A stretch of DNA of 11,021 bases. Source: JACDAN01 sp035711385. GTDB taxonomy: Bacteria > Actinomycetota > Thermoleophilia > Gaiellales > Gaiellaceae. The number at the start of each line of letters is the position of its first letter. The stretch's first letter is position 1. Below the pieces are notes generated by a model. That model saw only the letters and a list, made by a program, of their open reading frames with translations, did no database searches and was not told where the DNA came from. The stretch covers positions 1-11,021 of the forward strand of contig DASTCG010000164.1 of NCBI GenBank assembly GCA_035711385.1. The letters are read 5' to 3'. The translations under genes and the position numbers were made by a program. Shown one piece after another: positions 6,964 through 11,021 of this stretch.

Positions 6964-7910
6964 TCGTCCGCTGGGGGCTGGGCGAGCTGCCCGGCGTCCT
7001 CGGCGAGCTCGGCATCGAGCGGCCCTTTCTCGTCGCGAGCCCCCGCTGGGACGAGCTCGGGCTCGAGTCGGCGGCTCGGTGGCAGGAGATCCCGTCACAC
7101 CGGATCGAGGTGCCCGAGGGAGTGGACGGGATCGTGGCCGTCGGCGGCGGTAGCGCGATCGACACGGCGAAGGCGGCGTCGGCGGCGAGCGGGCTTCCGC
7201 TCGTCTCCGTGCCGACGACGTATGCCGGCGCCGAGTGGACGCCCTTCTTCGGCGTCCGTGACCCCGACAAGCGGATGCGAGGCGGCGGCGGCGGCGCCCA
7301 CCTGGCCGCGATCGTCTACGACCCGAAGCTCACGCTCGACCTTCCGAGGGAGTCGACGGCAGGCACGGCGCTGAACGCGCTCGCCCACGCGGCAGAGGCG
7401 CTCTACCACCCCGCCAGGTCCCCGGAGTCGGACCGGGCCGCCCACGAGGCCGCCGAGCTGATCGCCGCCGGGCTGCCGGCGGTGCTCGAGGACGGTGGCG
7501 ACGTGGGAGCCCGGACGACGCTCCTGAAGGGCGCCGCCCGGGCCGGCGAGGCGCTCGGACGCTCGGGCCTGTGCCTCGGCCACGCCATGGCGCAGGCGCT
7601 CGGCGGGCGCTATGGCCTACCCCACGGCGCGATGAACGCGTTGTGCCTTCCGCCCGCCCTGCGCTTCAACGAACCCGTGGCGGCGGATGCGATCCGGGAC
7701 TTCGGCAAGTCCCTCGGCAGCGACGACGCCGCTCGCCGGGTGGAGGAGCTCGCGCGGCTCGGCGGCTTCAACCGCCTTCGCGACTTCGGTGTCCCGGAGG
7801 ACGAGCTCGACGAGGTCGCCGAGGCGACGGCCGCGCGACCCGGCGCCAAGGCGAACCCGCGGCCGGCGTCATCGGCCGAGATCGCCGAGCTCTTCCGCCA
7901 GATCCTGTAG
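6960..7910 (+). CDS. Maleylacetate reductase-like iron-ADH family protein
   Basis: The 316-residue protein belongs to the iron-containing alcohol dehydrogenase/dehydroquinate synthase-like fold. IVAVGGGSAIDTAKA (58-72) is the nucleotide-binding turn, VPTTYAGAEWTP (84-95) the following motif, and NALAHAAEALY (139-149), LGHAMAQALGG (206-216) and LPHGAMN (220-226) the former metal-site region. Of the usual Asp/His/His/His ligands, Asp is Asn (N139) while H143, H208 and H222 remain. Asn here, together with PTTYAG, is what I remember of maleylacetate reductases, which reduce maleylacetate to 3-oxoadipate in hydroxyquinol and chlorocatechol breakdown. Only 61 residues precede GGGS, clearly fewer than in typical relatives, so part of the N-terminal domain is condensed. 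The start codon overlaps the lysR stop (ATGA) and GGGAG lies eight bases upstream. No ring-cleavage gene is in view, so the true substrate is uncertain. Confidence 0.82.
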   Translation: MIVRWGLGELPGVLGELGIERPFLVASPRWDELGLESAARWQEIPSHRIEVPEGVDGIVAVGGGSAIDTAKAASAASGLPLVSVPTTYAGAEWTPFFGVRDPDKRMRGGGGGAHLAAIVYDPKLTLDLPRESTAGTALNALAHAAEALYHPARSPESDRAAHEAAELIAAGLPAVLEDGGDVGARTTLLKGAARAGEALGRSGLCLGHAMAQALGGRYGLPHGAMNALCLPPALRFNEPVAADAIRDFGKSLGSDDAARRVEELARLGGFNRLRDFGVPEDELDEVAEATAARPGAKANPRPASSAEIAELFRQIL

Positions 7911-7912
7911 GG

Positions 7913-8200
7913 CTAACGGGGACAGCGCCCAGGGCTCGGCGTCCCGCCCGGGCCCTCGACGAAGGAGCCGCCGAACTCGATGCAGTAGCGGAACTGATCC
8001 GCCCAGACGAGGGTGACGCCTTCGGGTGCCGGGCCGGCGTAGGTGCCGGTCGTCCTGTGGCTGAACTCGAGCGCCGTCGCGGCCGCCTGGAGGACCGCGG
8101 CCGGGGCCGGCTCGCTCGCCTGGACGGTCTGGCGCGTCCACATCCAGCCGGCGACGGCAAGAGAGCAGGCAAAGGCGACGAGGGTGAGGCTCCGCAGCAT
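7913..8200 (-). CDS. Small membrane-anchored pilin-like protein
   Basis: The 95-residue protein has one N-terminal hydrophobic segment (about 4-20) and a small outward-facing domain. That domain reads AAATALEFSHRTTGTYAG (39-56), then YCIEFGGSF (72-80) and EGPGGTPSPGRCPR (82-95). Helix, TGTY turn, YC, then GPGGTP with a late Cys recalls the C-terminal part of small type II/IV pseudopilin-like proteins of actinobacteria. C73 and C93 could form a disulfide. It lacks a prepilin cleavage motif (G-F-x-x-x-E), so it is not a normal processed pilin. The ATG has GGAGG directly against it with no spacer, which is odd. I see no better in-frame start. It is tail to tail with the reductase gene (two bases between stops) and divergent from the flavoprotein. 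Function unknown. Confidence 0.65.
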   Translation of the reverse strand: MLRSLTLVAFACSLAVAGWMWTRQTVQASEPAPAAVLQAAATALEFSHRTTGTYAGPAPEGVTLVWADQFRYCIEFGGSFVEGPGGTPSPGRCPR

Positions 8201-8266
8201 CCTCCATGTATCGGCTGCGACGATTTGGATAATGAACGCTAATGCGTGGGATTAGAGGGGCGGTGG

Positions 8267-8272
8267 TACGAT
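8267..8272 (+). promoter_or_regulatory. Candidate -10 box, leaderless flavoprotein operon mRNA
   Basis: TACGAT (TANNNT) ends six bases before the GTG at 8279, the spacing expected when transcription begins on the start codon. No Shine-Dalgarno sequence is present. A rival box, GATAAT at 8228-8233, would start transcription near 8240 and suit the alternative GTG at 8246. No clear -35 supports either. Confidence 0.4.
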
Positions 8273-8278
8273 CCGACC

Positions 8279-9472
8279 GTGGGCGGCAAGCTCTCGTTCG
8301 ACGTGCTCGTGATCGGATCCGGGGCCTCCGGGCTCGCCGCGGCCGTCTCGGCCGAGCGGGCCGGAGCGCGCGTCGCGCTGGCGACGAAGGGAGCGCTCCA
8401 GTCCTGCAACTCGGCGAAGGCACAAGGCGGGATCCAGGCCGCGTTCGGCGAGGACGACTCGCCGGAGATCCACGCCGACGACGTCTGGCGCTCGTCGCAC
8501 GAGACGGCCGACCGGCGGCTCGTCGACGTGCTCACGTCCGAGGCGCCTGCCGCGATCCACTGGCTCGAGGAGCTCGGCGTCGAGTTCACGCGCGAGAACG
8601 GCGGCTACCGGCTCGCCCGCTGCGGCGGCGCCTCACGCCGGCGGCTCCTGCAGGTCGGCGACCGGACCGGCCTCGCGATCACGATGGCGCTCAAGGACGC
8701 GTTCGAGGCCGGAACAGGCACCGCCTTCCAGAAGTCTCCGCTGACCGCTCTCGAGCCGGTCGCGAGCGGCTGGCGCGCCCGCTGCGGCGAGCACGAGCTC
8801 GAGGCGGCCACAGTCGTCCTGGCCGCCGGCGGCCGCTGCTTCCGCGAGGCGAAGGAGCGCGGCGAGCTCTCCACGAACCACCCCGGCGCCACCGGCGAGG
8901 TGACGCAGATCGCGCTCGAGCTCGGTGCGGAGTCGCGCGACCTCGACGCGCTCCAGTACCACCCGAACGGGGGCGCCTGGCCGGAGACGATGCAGGGCTA
9001 CTCGATCCCCGAGACGACGCGCGCCTACGGCGCCGTGCTGCTGAACGCCGAAGGCGAGGAGTTCACCGACTCGCTCGGACCGCGCGACGAGGTCTCGCAG
9101 GCGATCTTCGACGAGGTCGCGAAGGGGAAGGGCGTCGAGACCGAGGACGGTCGCCCGGCGGTCTACCTCGACACGACGCGGATCCCGGAGGCGGACGCCG
9201 AGGTGTCCCTCCCGTATATGCTCCGCCGCTACCGGGCGGGCGGTATCGACCCGCTCAGTGAGCGGATCCTGACCTACCCGGTGCTCCACTACCAGAACGG
9301 CGGGCTCGTGATCGACGAGCACGGCGAGACGACGATCGAAGGGGTCTTCGCGGCCGGCGAGATCGCCGGCGGCACGCACGGAAGGAATCGGATGATGGGG
9401 AACTCGCTCTTGGAATGCACGGTCTTCGGCCGGCGCGCCGGCAAGGCGGCAGCCGAGAAGGCGGCGGCATGA
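8279..9472 (+). CDS. Short FrdA/SdhA/NadB-type FAD flavoprotein
   Basis: This 397-residue flavoprotein belongs to the succinate dehydrogenase/fumarate reductase/L-aspartate oxidase family. FAD-binding GSGASG is at 13-18 and AQGGI at 48-52. The residue set used by fumarate reductases is visible: H228 (QYHPNG), E245 and R248, the proton-donor Arg in LGPRDEVSQ (R269), H337 (LHYQNGG) and R371 (HGRNR). The motif that carries the covalent-FAD His in FrdA reads SCNSAKAQGG, so FAD is probably non-covalent. The protein stops right after the FAD C-terminal motif; the roughly 150-residue helical domain of FrdA, SdhA and NadB is absent, and no iron-sulfur or membrane-anchor subunit is adjacent. It may be a soluble fumarate reductase or succinate-type oxidase. 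GTG 8279 is preferred by family N-terminus and -10 spacing; GTG 8246 would add 11 residues. Its TGA overlaps the fumarase alpha ATG. Confidence 0.9.
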   Translation: MGGKLSFDVLVIGSGASGLAAAVSAERAGARVALATKGALQSCNSAKAQGGIQAAFGEDDSPEIHADDVWRSSHETADRRLVDVLTSEAPAAIHWLEELGVEFTRENGGYRLARCGGASRRRLLQVGDRTGLAITMALKDAFEAGTGTAFQKSPLTALEPVASGWRARCGEHELEAATVVLAAGGRCFREAKERGELSTNHPGATGEVTQIALELGAESRDLDALQYHPNGGAWPETMQGYSIPETTRAYGAVLLNAEGEEFTDSLGPRDEVSQAIFDEVAKGKGVETEDGRPAVYLDTTRIPEADAEVSLPYMLRRYRAGGIDPLSERILTYPVLHYQNGGLVIDEHGETTIEGVFAAGEIAGGTHGRNRMMGNSLLECTVFGRRAGKAAAEKAAA

Positions 9473-10365
9473 GCACGGTCGAGCTGGATCTGCAGCAGGC
9501 AGTCGAGGACGCCGCGGCGCACCTCTACGTGTGGGCGCTGAAGGACATCCCGCAGGATCTCCGCGACGCACTCGCGGACGCCTCCGGCAAGGAGACCTCC
9601 GTTCCCGGCCAGCGCGTGCTCCAGACGATCCTCAAGAACGTCGACGTCGCGGAGCGCGAGAACAATCTCGTCTGCCAGGACACGGGCATCGCGGTCTATT
9701 ACTGCCGTGTCGGCGAGCACTTCCCGCTCCACCCGGCGCGGATCTACCAGGCGCTCTACGACGGGACGATGCGCGCGACGCTCGACCACCCGCTGCGCTC
9801 GAACACCGTTCACACGCTGACCCGCGAGAACACGGGCCCGAACGTCGGCTACCGCGTCCCGATCGTCCACTGGGACTTCGTCGCCGACTGGGACGGTCTC
9901 GACGTGAAGTGCGTCCCCAAGGGCTCGGGCTCGGAGAACATGAGCTTCCTGAAGATGTGCGTCCCCGCCGACGGCGTGAAGGGGATCAAGCAGTTCGTGC
10001 TCGAATCGATCGTCGACGCCGGCGGGAAGCCGTGCCCGCCCGGGATCGTCGGGGTCGGGATCGGCGGCTCCGCCGACTACGCGGTGCACCTGGCCAAGGA
10101 GGCGATCGCGCGGCCGGTGGGCACGCGCAACCCCGATCCCGAGGTGGCGAAGCTCGAGGAGGAGCTCTTCCAGCTGCTGAACGAGACCGGGATCGGGCCG
10201 ATGGGGCTCGGCGGCGACGTCACGGTCCTGCAGTGCCACATCGAGCACGCGGACACGCACATGACCCTCAACCCTGTCGCCGTGAACTACCAGTGCTGGG
10301 CTGCGCGGCGCGCCTCGGCGCACATCGCGGCCGACGGAACGACGGACTTCGACCGGGAGGCGTAG
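9469..10365 (+). CDS. Class I fumarase-type hydro-lyase, alpha subunit
   Basis: This 298-residue protein is the alpha (N-terminal) half of an oxygen-sensitive [4Fe-4S] hydro-lyase of the class I fumarase/tartrate dehydratase family. Motifs in order are NLVCQDTGIAVYY (66-78, C69), RENTGPNVGY (119-128), PKGSGSENMSFLKM (150-163), the KPCPPGIVGVGIGG loop (187-200, C189) and GPMGLGGD (243-250). C69 and C189 are clear cluster ligands; the third is C256 or C276, which I cannot decide. Such enzymes interconvert fumarate and malate, or related hydroxy-diacids, in the cytoplasm. The ATG overlaps the flavoprotein stop (ATGA) and the gene ends in a TAGTG overlap with the beta subunit, so the subunits should be made together. 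The subunit assignment is secure; fumarate as substrate is the default guess. Confidence 0.94.
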   Translation: MSTVELDLQQAVEDAAAHLYVWALKDIPQDLRDALADASGKETSVPGQRVLQTILKNVDVAERENNLVCQDTGIAVYYCRVGEHFPLHPARIYQALYDGTMRATLDHPLRSNTVHTLTRENTGPNVGYRVPIVHWDFVADWDGLDVKCVPKGSGSENMSFLKMCVPADGVKGIKQFVLESIVDAGGKPCPPGIVGVGIGGSADYAVHLAKEAIARPVGTRNPDPEVAKLEEELFQLLNETGIGPMGLGGDVTVLQCHIEHADTHMTLNPVAVNYQCWAARRASAHIAADGTTDFDREA

Positions 10366-10949
10366 TGGCCGAGCGCCGTCTCACCTTCCCCGCGTCCGAG
10401 GAGGACATCCGCAAGCTCAGTGCCGGCGACCTCGTCACCGTCGACGGCCACATCATCGGGATCCGCGACCGAACGCAGATCCGGATCTTCGACCAGGGCG
10501 TCGAGCCACCGCTCGACCTGACCGGCGCGTTCCTGCTCCACACCGCGCCCAACGTCCGCAAGCGCGACGACGGCGGCTACGACCCGATCTGCGTCGGCAC
10601 GACGACGAGCGCCCGCATGGTTCGCTTCACGGAGCCGCTCGGCCGCGACTACGGCGTCCGCGCGATTTGCGGCAAGGGTGGGCTGCCCGACGAGGCCATC
10701 GAGCCGATGCGCGAGCACGGCATGGTCTACTTCGCGATCGTCGGCGGCGCCGCGGCGCTCGAGACCACCCAGATCGAGGAGATCGAGGAGGTCTACTGGG
10801 AGGAGCTCATGCCCGAGTGCCTCTGGAAGTTCCGCGTGCGTGACTTCGGGCCGCTCTGGGTCGGCATCGACTCGCACGGCAACTCGCTGTTCCACGACGT
10901 CAACGAAGCGGCGCACAAGCGACTGGAGGACATCCTTGCCCGGATTTGA
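10365..10949 (+). CDS. Class I fumarase-type hydro-lyase, beta subunit
   Basis: The 194-residue protein is the beta (C-terminal) half of the same enzyme. Recognisable parts are LSAGDLVTVDGHIIGIRD (18-35), VGTTTSARM (77-85), ICGKGGL (101-107) with the conserved lysine K104, and the C-terminal WVGIDSHGNSLF (165-176). TTSxRM and GKG are substrate-binding motifs of the family. Departures from what I remember as usual are RDRTQIRIF at 34-42, where relatives often have RDAAHKR, and HTAPN at 59-63 in place of a YxGP-like stretch. An AAHKRLEDIL sequence occurs instead at the extreme C-terminus (182-191). These may signal a divergent subgroup with altered substrate. GTG at 10365 shares the last base of the alpha stop. 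The 3' end overlaps the next gene by 14 bases. Confidence 0.92.
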   Translation: MAERRLTFPASEEDIRKLSAGDLVTVDGHIIGIRDRTQIRIFDQGVEPPLDLTGAFLLHTAPNVRKRDDGGYDPICVGTTTSARMVRFTEPLGRDYGVRAICGKGGLPDEAIEPMREHGMVYFAIVGGAAALETTQIEEIEEVYWEELMPECLWKFRVRDFGPLWVGIDSHGNSLFHDVNEAAHKRLEDILARI

Positions 10950-11021
10950 CGGCTTTCTCGACGTTCCGGCCCGCTCGCCCAAGCCGAGGCGGAGCGGCCT
11001 CACCCACGTCATCGACAAGGG
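10936..11021 (+). CDS. comA: Phosphosulfolactate synthase (ComA), 5' fragment
   Basis: Only the first 28 codons are in the window. They read PGFDGFLDVPARSPKPR then RSGLTHVIDKG, which matches the start of the ComA family: a loose FLxxPxR lead, KPR, then GLTxVxDKG forming the first barrel strand. ComA adds sulfite to phosphoenolpyruvate to give (R)-phosphosulfolactate, the first step of coenzyme M synthesis in methanogens. Homologues are also found in bacteria and plants. The TTG start is supported by GGAGG at 10925-10929 with six bases between, and by translation within the 3' end of the fumarase beta gene (14-base overlap). It is evidently the fourth gene of the flavoprotein-fumarase operon. 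The family call rests on about 25 residues, so a relative with another role is possible. Confidence 0.82.
   Translation, partial: MPGFDGFLDVPARSPKPRRSGLTHVIDK

Noticed and set aside
6960..7910. Glycerol-1-phosphate dehydrogenase or dehydroquinate synthase identity for the reductase-like protein
   Set aside because: The PTTYAG, NALAHAAEALY and LPHGAMN motifs fit the maleylacetate reductase branch better.
8242..9261. Plus-strand frame with an ATG at 8242, overlapping the flavoprotein gene
   Set aside because: Arg/Gly-rich, no motifs; the other frame carries all flavoprotein motifs.
9531..10364. Upstream extension of the fumarase beta frame inside the alpha gene, which would suggest a fusion
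   Set aside because: The extension is Arg-rich shadow of the alpha gene, while GTG at 10365 starts exactly where the family similarity begins.

Overview
The window is GC-rich, has many GTG and TTG starts, and most genes abut or overlap by one to four bases. This suits a high-GC Actinomycetota; the mix of genes (pilin-like YC...GPGGTP protein, heterodimeric class I fumarase, ComA, DUF354 protein) reminds me of Thermoleophilia/Gaiellales. That placement is an impression, not a computed assignment. I count twelve genes, all but the last complete, and no RNA genes, insertion sequences or CRISPR arrays.

Left part, minus strand (about 89-5968), read right to left: a secreted PhoX/DUF839-like protein with a His/Lys-rich tail; a 12-bp perfect inverted repeat that looks like its terminator; a monotopic sugar-phosphate transferase that starts surface glycan assembly; a 169-bp gap with a second hairpin; then a tightly overlapped trio, asparagine synthase (asnB), an ASCH-domain protein and a DUF354 GT-B-like protein. 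The transferase, asnB and DUF354 genes suggest the edge of a surface-polysaccharide or glycoconjugate locus.

Middle (about 5969-8200): a 104-bp, comparatively AT-rich divergent intergenic region separates the PhoX-like gene from a LysR-type regulator on the plus strand. The regulator gene overlaps (ATGA) a short maleylacetate-reductase-like member of the iron-alcohol-dehydrogenase family. A small membrane-anchored pilin-like protein follows on the minus strand, tail to tail with the reductase.

Right part, plus strand (about 8279-11021): a four-gene overlapped operon. It encodes a short FrdA/NadB-type flavoprotein with the fumarate-reductase catalytic residues but no C-terminal helical domain, the alpha and beta subunits of a class I (Fe-S) fumarase-type hydro-lyase, and the first 28 codons of a phosphosulfolactate synthase (ComA), cut by the window edge. 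The conservative reading is succinate/fumarate/malate metabolism beside an unrelated ComA. The more interesting reading is that 3-sulfopropionate, sulfoacrylate and 3-sulfolactate are the sulfonate counterparts of succinate, fumarate and malate, so the operon might act on that series. This is a hypothesis only.

Three genes without a Shine-Dalgarno sequence have an actinobacterial TANNNT -10 box six to eight bases before the start codon, which suggests leaderless transcripts.
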